Below, one piece after another: positions 40,384-55,300 of a stretch of DNA of 64,000 bases; within the stretch, counting starts at the first letter, position 1; the number at the start of each line of letters is the position of its first letter. Made by a program: the position numbers and the translations under genes. Source of the DNA: Liolophura sinensis (Eukaryota > Mollusca > Polyplacophora > Chitonida > Chitonidae); the NCBI RefSeq assembly GCF_032854445.1, contig NC_088307.1, forward strand, positions 15,576,017-15,640,016, given 5' to 3'. Below the pieces are notes generated by a model that saw nothing but the letters and a program-made list of their open reading frames with translations, did not search any database and was not told the DNA's origin.

Positions 40384-43300
40384 GTAAGTTGTTGATGCGT
40401 TTTTATAGGTGTGCACTGTTGTAACTTTTTTTTTCTCTTGTTAAACATCTTATTTTGATCAGCATGTACTGAATAGATTTAGACTTAGAGTTTAGGGATA
40501 TTATTTATTTTCTGAAAAAATCTGTATCCACAGTAGTGAATTTGCTGTAACAAAGCTGACATATTTTGCTAAACAGCTTATGGAATATTTTTAACTTTAA
40601 AAGATAAAACAGCACTTCGTCTTGACTAAAACTTATTTCGAAAGCAGGATGCTCAAGCTTTCTAAAAAGTATTAGGCCTATACTTTATTTTTCTGATGTG
40701 ATTTCGCTGAATAACAGTTGAAACAAAATGACAATACTGAGCATGCAAATGCCTGGTATGAATTTTATCCAAACAAATGCACTTCAGTTTGATTGCGCAG
40801 TCTAGGCCGTGACGTTGTCTTTACCTCTTCACTATATGAAGGGATAACTGATAACACAGCACTACATTGGACATCATTTTGAGATCCTTTACAATGATTT
40901 TGCTGTGTGTATATTCTCCTGTATGCCAGTTGAAAACCAAATGATTTACAAGGCATGTAATATTCAACGATGGTTCAAAAAAATGATGTTGAACCGTAGC
41001 ATACTGTCTTGGATCAAACTGCATACACCCCATTAGGCCCCATGTGTTTATAGCCACGCTTTTCAAAATATACAAACCTATGTATATTGTTCATTTTGTG
41101 TTTAAAAAGCAGTCTGTAAATAACAAATATCAGAATTAGCCGAAAATAAGCTTTCATGATTGCGATGGTTTATTGGAATTAGAAGACGACTCATCGGACA
41201 ATGTCTAAAATTAAATCTTGCGCAGTAATAATTTTTTTTCTCTTAACTGATTACAAATGATATCACTGAAGAATTTTGATTTGGCTTATAATTGTATTTG
41301 AATCAGATGAATACCATGCAGGCAACTATATTTTACCTGAGAATCATCCCCCAAAATATTTACTTGATGCGTAAAATAGTGACACTGTGGACAACAAAAG
41401 ACAACGAGCCATGCAACCACAGCCCATGTTGGGCGTAGGAGTTATTTTCATGTTTCAGAAATTTTACATGAATGTGTTTCACAAGCTCACAACAACGCTG
41501 GTGTAATTTCGAAACATCCACTAGTGGATGTTTACAAAGTTGCCAGCATAACCACTCTGGAGATGGTCACAGGCCAACCTTTCAGCAGTGGCTGTAAGTT
41601 CTGCCATACAATCATACATTGGCCTTTCAACCAAAGGATACTGATTCTTGATTAATGACTGTAAGCTTATTGTATCAGCAGTTATTTTACTTACTTATTT
41701 GATTGTGAGTTTTACACAGGAGAGGCCTACTCAAAAATATTGCACTCCTGCAAAAAGTTTAAAAATTTCGTGAGCAACAACATCCACAACTTTTTCCAGC
41801 TAGAAACTATTTTTCATATAATACGGAAAATACCTTGGGCGTAAAAAAGCTGAATAAACAAGATATCGCATAGCCCTTGATAATGGCGACATGTTCAAGC
41901 ACTGTCAAAGTTTCACTGAGTTTTTATTGGGTCACAAAAAATTCCAAAAATATTTAATGTCAGTTTAAGACACTTTGAATACTAAGTCTTTCATTGAAAA
42001 GAGACAATAAGCAAGTTCTATCTTGTACTTTAATTGCTGTTCTGTTGAAATGATATTGTGTTTTTTGTTTCTAAATAGGTTGGGAGCCAGTTGTTAAGAT
42101 TGGTACTGTTAATTGTGCCAGTTCTGTGAACACTGATTTGTGCCGTGAAAAGGAAATCATGGCGTATCCAACCTTACGGGTATGAGAAAAACCTTAATCT
42201 ATGCTTGATTCTAACTGTGAGCATTATTATTGCCAGATTTTATCATGTACAAATTACAAAAAAAATATTAATTTTTTTTTAATTTGATTCATTCATGTTT
42301 GTATGTTGTCATTGTCCATGATTTTTCACTTATACCTGCTCATGTTAGTCAGTTTTCTGGGTGGAGGAAACCAGAATAAACCACCAACCTTTGGTCACTT
42401 ATTGATAACTTGCCCACAGTGATGTACAGATACGTATATTATATTGGTGGAAGACAAACAATTGTTAGATTGCCACCTGAATGACTGCAAATTGCCTCTA
42501 CAGGGCCCTATGAACTGTGAAACTCTCAGCAGGCCTGAATTGAAGTCATGCTTGCGCCTTTCACCTCAGGTGTTCTAGTGACTGAAAGTAACTTTAACTG
42601 CACTGACACAATCCGTTGCATAATTATCAAAAAGGTTAGGTAAAGTTCTTCCATTTATTTTTGTATCTAATTAAACTACACTGATTGCTTTCTGTTTTGT
42701 TTTATGAAATATCACTTTGTGAATCAAATGTTAACTTATATATATTTCATTACAGATGTTTAAACCACTAAGTACATCAGAGGAAGGAGGAGAAACAACC
42801 CCAGCTGAAATGGACAAAAATGTCTTGAGAGCCAATCTTATCCAGTATTTGTTAAGAGAAAGTAATGGAGTAAACTGGCCACAGAGTTTTCCCAAACTCC
42901 AACCCTTAGAGTAAGTACAAATTGACTTAATTCAGGGGGAGCAGAAAGCCTGTTTTTTTGGGGTGGAGGGGGGGCCAATTGTGTCATTGTTACATGTAGC
43001 TCATGTACTGTAAACATCACCGACATTGTGCTCACAGTCCATGCTGGTCCTACATCGATTACAAATCTTTGTAGTCTTGCAATTTCTGCTGGAAAAGATT
43101 TCAGTGTATAAGTTACAATTAGTATGGCATTTGGACTAAATCCTATAATGTTGTGGATGCAGGTTTTCCTGTCAGACCTACATGTACTGGAGTACATAAC
43201 AGCATGTCACATACTTATTTATTTATGATACAAACTTTTGTATGTTACTTGACTGAATCTAAGAGGAATAATCAACGTCATAACTGTGGTCTGGCACACA

Positions 43301-46300
43301 TTTAGTTATCAGTTTACATTGTGGTGATGGTCATCATTAGTGTAACTCACTTCTCTTGGAATTTACTGGAATTTATCATCAAAAAGTTCAAAATTGTGAC
43401 AAATCCTACGTTCTGTCAAAATACTTGCCCTATATATACATGTAGTTCTGTCTCATATGATATATGAATGACCTGTGCGGAGTGACACATAAAGTCTCTG
43501 CTACATGGAAGTGTATTTTTAAGAAAGTATTGAATAGAATGTACAGGAAGCTCGAGATAGCTGTGTGCTTGAGTTGCTTGTCTTTCTTTCATATGAGGTT
43601 TTCAGTCTGATTCTCAGACAAAAATTTTCTAGATTCTCTTTATTTTCATTAATCTGTGGTTTTGGTGCCACGTTGTCTTGTGTTGTCTTACATGAAGTTT
43701 ATTGCAGAACACTTGTCTTCCACAAATATGATTGGTCACACATGTCACATGATGATGACACCCCAGTTTCCTCTGCCCATAAAAATGGTGCCAACAAATA
43801 ATGAAAAATTCTTGTGTGTGGCATTGAATCAAAATCATATTAAGACACAATACATATAATACATTTACATGTACACGTTTTGTGTCTGTGGGTTGACTGT
43901 TTTGACGTTCAATCCGTTGGGCTTCCATGGACTGATGAAAAAGTTAGAGTGACTATACCATCTGTGCATTCTGAAATTCCTGTGGTTGGGCTATTTCTTG
44001 ATATTGACTATTATATATGTGTCTCTTTTGATATATACTTAGATATATAGAAAGATAGAAGATATATACTTGCTGATATATACTTCAAAACAGAGTCATG
44101 TTGTTATTAAAAGAAATCATTCAAATTGCGGTGACATGTTTCATAAATCTGTGGCCTGTGGATGCAGATAAAAAAAAAACTGTGTCATTTACTTAGTTTT
44201 GTTTACTTCAAAAGACAGTATCAAATATTTTCACAGCATTCACTTAATTGAAAACATAAAGTTGAAAGATTTTAATTTCGGTTGAGAAAAACTCAACAAA
44301 ATTTAGCTCTCCCTTACTTAACCCTGCTAAAGTAAATAATGATGGCTGTCATGTAGGATTTTTATGTGTACTGAGAGAACAGACTATGCAAACATGAGCT
44401 GATGAACCAGCAGCTAAGTTGATCAGGTACATGTTATATGGTCCTCACATTTGCTCACATTGATTTCTTCCCAGTAGTAGTGATTCACTGCAGTCAGCAG
44501 ATGTTTCTCAAGTATGCCTTTGTAGCACTTGGCCAAGATGACTGCATTAGTAGGCCTATTTATCCAGACATCTTGTGACTGAACACTCACGGACAGCGGG
44601 TTATGTGAGCCCTTCATTTACACATCACTCTTTTTTTTGTCATTTAGATCATTTGTGTAGTTGTTGAAGTTAAAAATACCCATATGATGCGTGTGTGTAA
44701 GTTTATGCATACCTTGAATATTTAAACATTTCAGATAACATTTATTTTATTTATTTGCTTGGTATTTTACTCAAGAATGTTTCACTTAAACGACGGCAAC
44801 CAGTATTATGGTGTGAGAAAGTCAGTCAGAGTGTGTGGGGTTCCCGAAACCCATGGGTCGGGAGGGTTTCCCCCTGGCTCTTCTCGGTTTCATCCCGCCT
44901 CTTTCCTATAAGTGAAATATTCTTGAGTACAGTATAAAACACCAATGAAATAAATAAACGAATGACAGAATGTTCCCAGTCATTTGTTGAGAACTGTGTG
45001 ACCTGATTAAAATATATGCTTGTCTCTCCATCTCTATGACACTTATTACAGGTGGATTATTGCCAGCCTCTTTTGAGCTGCTTTAATGGCCTAATGCTTA
45101 GGTTGGGAGACCCGGGTTCAATCCCGGTTCAGGTTATACCAAAGACTTTAAAAATGGTACTTGTTGCTGCCTCTCTTGTTGCTCAGCACTGAGGTGTACT
45201 TGCTACAGCCAGGAAACTAGTCTGTTTTCATACACACATACATATATACACACCTACATATACATGTATGTAATGCAAACCTCTGACAAGGAAGCTGTGA
45301 GTTCAAGTCCAGCTCATGCTGGCTTCCTCTCCGGGCCGTACGTGGGAAGATCTGCCAGCAGCCTGCGTATGGTCGTGAGTGTTCCCCGGGATCGGCCTGG
45401 TTTCCACCCACCATAATGCTGGCCGCCGTCATATAAGTGAAATATTCTTGAGTACGATGTTAAACACCAATCAAATAAATAAATAAATCCGACAAGGAAG
45501 GTTACTTCGTCCTGCCATTGCCATTCTGCAGACCTTTGTGGAAATATCTAGCTGACATTGCTTATAATAATATCGTTACTATGAAGAGATTATACCTGAG
45601 ATTTTTGTCAAAAAATCCATATTTGATAATCAAATCAAACTTTGTGTATTATTATCAAGACTAGTTGAAAATAATAGCCTTTCAGTAATATAAGACATTC
45701 CTGTACTACTTACAGTCGCTGTTTAAATGATTCTGAAGTTTGGAAAGTTTATTTGACATGCTTTATAACTTTTAAGAACTTTGAGACTAATTTTAAATGG
45801 TAACGTGCACAGATGAGGTTGATATTTTCTCAAAGGTAATTATCTGACGTATATTTTATACTAACCACAGATATTCATTTGCATTTAAGCTGATCACTTT
45901 TATGCCAAAATTCTCTGGAATTATGATCTCTTAAGCAAAAAGATGCTGGATAAATTTGTAACGAAAATGTTTTGCGGTCCACAAGGCCTGGGAGATGTAC
46001 AATAATAATTCACCATAACACACACAGATAACATTAACAGTTACAAAGGAATTTCACCTCCAGTTTGGTAAAATGCACTTTCGGAAGCTTGTAAAGGCTT
46101 AAAGATAATACTTTTCTTTAAAAGAAATTAATCAAATTTAACCAAAAATAAAATCACAAAAGTGTTCCTATAAGGTGGATGAATGAGTCAGAATTAGGGA
46201 ATTACATGTTCATGAAAATGTTTAAGTTTATGTGAAGTACACTGATGTATGGAAAGTAGACTCAGTCATGCGAGTACATGTACAAAAAAAATCAAGTTTA

Positions 46301-49300
46301 GCAATGAAATAATATTTACAAGACATAGTATTGTGTGAAATGAAATATAGACGTAGGGACATCGGGCAGAAGCTAATGTTTCTACATAGCGTTTGAGAAA
46401 TTGTGATTCCGAAAAGCATCAAGATTCTTGAAAAGGTGTAACATTTTTTGAAATAATTAAAATAAGTTCTTGGGTTTGGATGTTCCATAGGCTATTTGTA
46501 TGGTCCATATGCCATTTGTATGGTTCATGTGCCATTTAGATGGGATACAAACAGTCCTTAGTAATGTTTCGGCAATAAAGTTGAAAATATCAATGATTGC
46601 ATTAACATGTACACATGTGAGAAATAAATCAATGATTAGAATTAAAAATACTTTAATGAGTATTTCTCTTGTACTAATTTACCTCCCCATTTACTCATTG
46701 AACATCAAAGATTAGACAGAACGGATAACATGTACTTGGATGCAGCCGTGTTCTACATTAATAGCCATTTTTACCAGCTACATGTAGCTAGCTATTGTTG
46801 TGATATTGCATCCGCCTGGTGACGTTTAGTGTATATATTACATGAACGTGTATCTTACAGGCTTCTTACAGGATCTAATTTTTTTTGTCATGTCAATCAG
46901 GACCTAGGATTGTTTCCTCTGAATACACAATGAGTAGTTGTGGATGTGAAGTGCATTTATTGTTACAGGGTCTGAGTTTTTTTCATCTCAATCAGAACCT
47001 AGGATAGACAGTCACAATACATATATGTACGTGTGAATGTGATTGCAGAAGTACATTTATAGTTGTTGTTCAGCAATGTTAACCTGTACATCAGCATTTA
47101 GGTCACTGTAAAGCTGTGCAAGTCTAATACAGTGAAGGACAGCTATAAAGCAGAAGATGAAAATTGAGCCAGGTCAGAGTAAAACCAGTATTGCTAGATA
47201 ATCATCAGTTGGCACAATTAATGGGTTTTTTTTTGTTCAACCATGTAGCCCAGGCTTTTGTGACTGTAGGCTATTCATGTGTCCTGTGGTTGTTTGGAAA
47301 TTTCTTGCGTGATTTAAAACAGACAATGGTACTTGCACGTGATCGTTTGTGTATCAGTTGTACATGATTGTAAACCTCTCTGGGACAATCCTGCATTTTA
47401 CTCAGCAGGCATATGAAGGTATTAAATTTGTGTGAGCCTACATGTGGTCTTTTAACTGTGACTACCTTTCTGTGAGCATGTATATTGATGTGGTTTTATT
47501 ATTGTGAGTAAAATGTCAAAGTATAGCATGACTCAGATTATTGCTATTTATCATGCTTTTTTTTAGAAGAAGAGAATGCATTTGACAGCAGCCTTATATT
47601 ATGGTCATTAGGTTTGTACCCATACAAGCATGTATCCACCCATTGTAGTGATTAGGTTTGTACCCATACAAGCATGTATCCATCCATTGTAGTCATTAGG
47701 TTTGTACCTAAACAAGCATGTATCCACCCATTGTAGTGATTAGGTTTGTACCTAAACAAGCATGTATCCACCCATTGTAGTGATTAGGTTTGTACCCATA
47801 CAAGCATATATCCACCCATTGTAGTCATTAGGTTTGTACCTAAACAAGCATGTATCCACCATTATAGTCATTAGGTTTGTACCCATACAAGCATGTATCC
47901 ACCATTATAGTCATCAGGTTTGTACCTAAACAAGCATGTATCCACCCATTGTAGTCATTAGGTTTGTACCCATACAAGCATGTGTCTACCCATTGTAGTC
48001 ATTAGGTTTGTACCTAAACAAGCATGTATCCACCATTATAGTCATCAGGTTTGTACCCATACAAGCATGTATCCATCCATGATTTGCTGAAACATATATA
48101 TGTACATAAGACATATATATATATACTGATATATATATGATAACTCAAATCTCAGCTTAGGGTAATAGACCTCAAATTTTGCCCCAGAAAACTGATGGTA
48201 GGGGAGCTTGTTGAGAGGTTTTGATGCCTAATTGGTACATGTAATACAATAGCTAGTTAATTTTGATCAGGGCAGTTACCAATAAATCTGGTGTTATTCT
48301 GTTTGTACATGCACTTCATAAATGTCGTGGTCATTTTTAGATGATAAGGCTTCCAACTTGCTGTGTGCTTTGTAAATGTCATAGTCATTTATAGATGATA
48401 AGGCTTCCAACTTCGCTGTGTACTTCATAAATGTCATGGAAATCCGTCTTGCAACAAGGAGGCACATTACATACACCCTAAGGATTCCTTAGTTGTCATA
48501 TGCCTGAAAAATTGTTGAGTACGACGTTAAACCCCAAGCACTCACTCACTCACTCACTCTGTAGATGTGGCACAATTCATGATTGATTGGCATATGAGTG
48601 ATTCATAAACAGAAACGTTCATACCTGTATTCCACAAGGGGTTCATGTGCTTGTAAATCCATGCCCAACCGTGTACTTGTAACTGTTTATTCACTCTATG
48701 GCTGTGATGTGTGCATACATACAGTACATTGTACATTTGTACAAGTGTGTGTTTGTGTGTGAGTGCATGTGCATGTGTACCTGGTGTGTGTTACTTCATC
48801 ATTTCTAACATACATGTACCTGGTGTGTGTTACTTCATCATTTCTAACATACATGTACCTGGTGTGTGTTACTTCATCATTTCTAACATACATGTACCTG
48901 GTGTGTGTTACTTCATCATTTCTAACATACATGTACCTGGTGTGTGTTACTTCATCATTTCTAACATACATGTACCTGGTGTGTGTTACTTCATCACTGC
49001 TAACATACATGTACCTGGTCTGTGTTACTTCATCATTTCTAACATACATGTACCTGGTGTGTGTTACTTCATCACTTCACTCACTGCTAACATACATGTA
49101 CCTGGTGTGTGTTACTTCATCACTTCTCTCACTGCTAGCATGCATGTTTTTTTCAAAATTAAGCTACGCGTGCATTATGGGCATGTACTAGCTCTCTCTG
49201 AAGCATTGTTGACATAGTTTTAGCTAAATTGTCTCAAATGACATCATATCTACCAGTCAATCATGTCAGTGGTTGAATGTCACATTAGGAATTTTTTCGC

Positions 49301-52300
49301 TTTAAGCAAAGTTTATGGAAACTGCCAAATGTTTTATTTTTCATGTGACTTCCTTTACACTGGTTAAATATTAAGTTGACTTTTGGGGGGTGTTTGCGGC
49401 TGAGGGAGTTAGAATGCCAGCACAGAGCAGTGACCTTAAGGAGACTTGCGCCAATGCTGTCACTATGAGTTCAAGTCCAGCTCATGCTGGCTTCTTCTCC
49501 TGTCGTAAGTGGGAAGGTTTGCCAGCAACCTGCAGATGGTCGTGGGATTATCCCTGGTATGCTCTCACCATAATGCCAGCCGTCGTCGTATAAATGAAAA
49601 TATTCTTGAGTACAGCGTAAAACTCCAATCCAGTAAATAAATAATTAAATAAACATTTGTGTGAAGAAAAATCAGAAAAGCCAACTGCTGAAAATAAAAA
49701 AATCACTAGTTTTCTTTAGTTTAATGTTAAATAGTGGTGAGTGATGTATATGGCACCATGTGTTATGTACATATGGCACCAGCCTGTGCATGAGTAAATA
49801 CCTGCTGTAGGTAATATCAGATTAAGTACACTCTATGTCTCCATGCACACATGTATGTGTCATTTTATTGTTGAGAAATGTGGCATATGGACAACTCGAT
49901 CAAGATAAATAAGGCAGTTGGGAAATATTGATTACATGAACTCAGTGGCATAATAGATGTAACACTATTGATGTAATGGCCAGGTCATATGTGATCAATA
50001 TCTGACATAAACTTCATGATCAGCATCTACAGTTCAGAGTGTAACTCTTGAGTTTTATTGTGTTTCAGAATAACAAAGAAATAAATGTGTGTAAGTAACT
50101 ACATGTATAGAGAGTGTAATCTTGATTAGATAGATTATCCCATTTAAAAGTCTTAATCAGTAGGGATATGTAATATTTAGCACCTTTTTTGTGATGTTAG
50201 AACCTTTTCATATTCCTGTGTCTACCATTAAACCATGCATACTATTAATAAATCTGGATTTATATTAAAACCTACTTTGTCAGCTGACATGCATGTGCTC
50301 TTTAAAGAGAAGAAAGGTAAACTATGAAGTAAGCGTCATCATACAGACAACTAGAAACATGTGCATATGACTTGTCAGTAGAGCCACATACATGTACAGA
50401 GACCTGTGGTATTCTGTATGACTGTTTTGTCTTCCAACATGTTATTGGCATGTTAATTAACCTGCCCAAAAAGCAGATCCAGATGCAAAAAAAAAAATTA
50501 TATGTCATGGCAGAATGGAGTTGATTCACCAGCATTGTGCTAGCTGGATAGCTAATTGCCATATGCTATAACAGTAAGATTAAAGTCTAAATTGACTTTT
50601 TTTTTTAATGCTGTTTGTTTTGTTTTGTTTTGTTTTTTTAACTTTGCTCAGTTTGGATTGAGTTTATTTCAGAACAGAGCAGAGTGGAATGATGTCTAAA
50701 CTGGACATGACACATTGATTGTTATAATTCTTAATGTATAGGCACTAGCATTGCATGCTGGTGCTCTACATATATGTGTGCAATTTTTTGGTCTATATCA
50801 GCTGGAATAAAATTGGATTCAGGATGGTATCATTAAGATATACATGTATGTGGTAATTACATATCTACCCCATTTATATGGTGGTAGACATGATTTTTCT
50901 GGCCATTATCTAATAATTTACCTGTATATACTCTAAATAAGTACACGTATGTGGTCCATGTGTGTAAGGAAATTTGTGGCATATTTTGCAATTACAACTC
51001 TTAGCGTATTCACTTACTGTTTGATACAACTTGTTTAATATTAATAAAGGAAAGGTATATTTATAGTAAACTGTGTGATTATGGTAGTATTATAATTAAT
51101 ACTGTAGTTTGAATGTTATTACACACATACATGTTTGTAATAACATTCATTTGTGTTATGAACAGTTTACAGTACAGCTTGTCATTGTCAAAATAAAGCT
51201 GTATTAATGTTGGTCTACATTAAAAGCAAGTTTTATATATGTATGTACACGTAAGTGCGGGAATTTACACACCTCATTCCATAGTCATAATATTTATGAC
51301 GGCATTGCTTGTTATGAAGCTGCCTGTAAGCATAGAACAAATTCATAGATTATTTGATTTATCGGTACATATACATTTAACACAAAAGGACACATTCTAA
51401 ATTATCTTATGACTTTTGTTATATAATCATAATAATGTGAGATTTGAATTGGCTGTGGACTCGTCTGTTTATAGTTTGATCCCTGAGCGTTGTACACAGA
51501 TTACTTTCCTACAGTGATTGGTGTATGATCTTTTGATATGAATTTGTGACCTTTTGGTAGGCTTATTAAGACGTACAGTCATACATAAAGCTTGCTCTGT
51601 GGATGAAAATGTTTTCTCCCTGCAGTCAGTCAGGCATAACATAATGGTTTCTTTCACGCATGAGTCATGAGGACATATTCTCATGCCTACCATTAAACCA
51701 TGCATTCAATCAATATATCTGGCTTTATGTTGAAACCTGCTTTTATCAGATGACATGCATGTACTCCTTAAAGGAAAGAAAACTAAAATATAAAGTAAGG
51801 GTCAGCATACAGACAACTGAAAACTATGCGTAAAAATACATTTATCCTTCAGATTTTTTTAAACAGTGTTAAAAAGCATTCAAATATTTGAATACTATGG
51901 TGGGCTTTATGAGCCATATTGATGGTATTCACATACCTTGTTTTCCTGGTGTTCACCAGAAGAAAGGAATTTTTGGGAACATTATTTCAGTAATCTTTTA
52001 CTAATTCCTAAAAAGAGCTATTCCAACACCTTGATTAGAGTTGGATAAACTTCCTGTGACATCACAGTTCCTAACCTCTGATAATACAGTCCATAAAGTC
52101 CACCTTAGAATTCAGATCTTTGAACACCTTTAACTCTTTTCACAAAAATCTAAAAAAATAAACGAAAGTGAATATTTATGGATAGTTTTAATTGGTTTAT
52201 TTAGTGATGCCTACATGGATTTTTAGAGGTCTTTACTTTTACTGGACATGTGCTCACACATGTATCATGTATGTTTCCATGCACATGCATGTATAACTTT

Positions 52301-55300
52301 GGTCAGCTAGGTGGTTTCACCCATATAATTGACTGTTATCGTAAGTGATAAATTCTTGAATATGGTGTTAAGAATCATGTAACTAAATAAATATACATAA
52401 TGTTATTCATCTCATTCAGTTGCTCATTTCAGTCAGTTGTTCATGTCAGTCATTTGTTCAGCTCAGTCAGTTGTTCATCTCAGTCAGTTGTTCGTCTCAG
52501 TCAGTTGTTTGTCTCAGTCAGTTGTTCATCTCATTCAGCCGTTCATCTCAGTCAGTTGCTTATCTCATTCAGCCATTCATCTCAGTCAGTGGTTCATCTC
52601 ATTCAGCCGTTCATCTCAGTCAGTTGTTCATCTCACTCAGCCCTTCATCTCAGTCAGTTGTTCATCTCAGTCAGTTGTTCATCTCATTTAGCCTTTCATC
52701 TCAGTCAATTGCTCATCTTATTCAACTGTTCATCTCAGTCAGTTGCTCATCTCAGTCAGTTGTTCATCTCACTCAGCCCTTCATCTCAGTCAGTTGTTCA
52801 TCTCAGTCAGTTGTTCATCTCATTTAGCCGTTCATCTCACTCAATTGCTCATCTTATTCAACTGTTCATCTCAGTCAGTTGCTCATCTCAGTCAGTTGTT
52901 CATCTCAGTCAGTTGTTCAACAACATTTGTGAAGGATGTTAAACAAGATTTCCTGCGCACTCTTCCGAAGCTCCATGTAGATGTAACATACTGGAAAATC
53001 ACAAAATCAATCAATAGAGGAATTCATGTGATCATTTATGATCATTTATTAATACTTATAAAGAGGTGAAGTTGGAGGTGAGGTTGGGGCCTCCGTGGCT
53101 CAGTCGGTTAGCGCACTATAGCATATGACCCAGGAGCATCTCATGAATGTGGTCGCTGTGAGTTCAAGTCCAGCTCATGCCGGATTCCTCTCCGGCTATA
53201 TGTGGGAAGGCCTGCCAGCATGTATATATATATATATATATATATGTATCAATGTGTCAGTTAAAGACTTTATCAGTGTTAGTGTTTTCGTACTTCATAC
53301 ATGTGTTTAGTTTGTGACATGTTCTGGCAAGAGATGGAACTGAGTTCTTGAGATGGAACTGTTGGCTTGTTAATTTTTATCCCAAGTCCCCCCAAGTTAA
53401 CTTTCTAACAATTTAGTGCTGACAGATACATGTAGTGTGAACAAATGAGTGTTGTAAATGTATCTTATGCAATATAGCAAATGTGCCCCTAAAAAATGAA
53501 AAATTACAAATATTTTTATCTTTCTTTCTGTACATTATTAGCTTTGATAAACATATTTTGTAAATTACACTCACCATTTAACAGTTAAGAGTTAAATAGG
53601 CTTCATGAATGCTTTCCAACGCTGGTCTGTATGTGTAGAAATGAAGCTTGGATGATGTGGATCAAATGTAGTTCACAATTTCGTAGTTACGTCATTACAA
53701 CAACAGGGTGATGTCTCAGTGCAAAATGACTTTGGCCCTTTGCATTAGTGCAATAATTATTGAAGGACTACATGTACTAACCATGATTTTACTACCTGGT
53801 GACAGTATTTGAGATCAGATAACAGGCAGAACATTGTTACTTTTCAACAATGTTTTTCATCTGATGCCCAAAGCTACCTAAGACCATGTTAACTTCATAG
53901 GATTAATTTAATCCTGTTTAATTACTGTTCTATTTCCCACAAACAAAACTATGTTAAAATTGGCAGATTGACCTGACTGTGTCTTAAAGCATCATCTAGC
54001 AAAGGGACATCACTCTGTTGCTTTAATGTTGTTGTTTTATCTCAAAACCTGCATATTAAATCTGACTTATCATAGTTAAGGTGTCCCATAAGTACCTGTA
54101 TTTTCTTCTGGCTTCAGAACCATGGATGAGATTTGGGCAGATTTACCTGATCATCACAAGTACGCCATACTGGTGTTTGAAGACAGCCCCTCAGATATTG
54201 GGGTGGAGGTAAGGTTGTTATTCATGTACATGTTCATGTATGTTAAGTATTTTAAGTTGTATTAAAAACTGTTAAAAACAAAACTTAGTGCATGTGTAAT
54301 GTTACGCCATAAAGCCATGGTTTGAATTCATAGGTTGAATCTGTACATGTACATATATATATGTATATATACACGTGTCAGTTAAAAACTATATCAGTGT
54401 TAGTGTTTTCGTACTCCATACATGTGTTTAGTTTGTGACATGTTCTGGCAAGAGTGGAGATGGAACTGTTCGCTTGTTGGTGGTCATTAAAAATATGTTC
54501 ACTGAGAGGAACACCGTAGGCCCACCCAAAAAAGGGCCCTATATTTTTTAGGCTTTTGATGGAATTTTTTTGTAAGGAGACTAAAATGAAATCCCTTCCG
54601 ACGTACCCTATTTTTTCTGAAAGGATTATGTCTATATGCCCAGTGAAGAATTTTTTGAAAATGGCCGAATTACATTCTGTTTAAGATTCGCATTTACTTC
54701 ATATGTGCTTGATATAAAACATTGTTTATGTACAAGTACCTGATTCTTCTAATTTTGTAGCACATCAGCTTCCTGTTTTTAGCCAATACACATGGAATGG
54801 AAACAGACTACACAGTTTCCCTTTTCTGACATTGTTAGACCATCTAATGAACAACTTGTTCGTACATTTGTCTTAAAACTTGAAAAACTAGGATAGAAAT
54901 GTAATTTTCAGTTTAAGCACTACTAAATATGTCCTTAAAATAAGAAGAGTTACAATCACACACAATTTACCACTTTTCTGTGCGTTTTACATGCTAAGTA
55001 TTTGTGACAGCTGCGAGATAGACTAGAGCATAGTTCCAAGTTGAAAACTTTTATGAAACACACCTGGAAAAACTAGACTTGAGCTGAATCTTAACCTGGT
55101 CTGCCTGTAATATTGCAGCATTGTGGCCATAATTAAAAGACCATGTGCTTTTGTTTATCCCAGCTACACTGATACATGTACCACTCTATCACCACAGCTA
55201 TCTGCACGGCAGATATTGTCATCTTTAAGGGGAGCCTTGGCTGGTATACTGAGTGTAAAATGTACGTGTAGTGTAAAATGTTTGCTATATTTCTGTACAG

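Larger units (their letters stand above)
42911..54117. other. QSOX intron 3, 11.2 kb, repeat-rich
   Basis: It holds several SINE copies, three large minisatellites (44, 39 and 17 bp units), a MITE-like element and a 150-bp dispersed duplication (50215-50350 and 51685-51840). Stretches 45500-46850 and 49700-50200 show nothing recognisable. A short tandem duplication of about 120 bases lies at 46862-46990. Confidence 0.8.

Noticed and set aside
48711-49217. 168-codon forward and 117-codon reverse ORFs
   Set aside because: Both arise from the 39-bp tandem repeat; there are no splice or start signals beyond chance.
52400-52942. 180-codon ORF rich in Ser, Val and Leu
   Set aside because: It is produced by the 17-bp minisatellite; all three forward frames show the same pattern.
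53083-53165. tRNA gene
   Set aside because: A and B boxes are present, but there is no cloverleaf-compatible 3' half; it continues into SINE body sequence.
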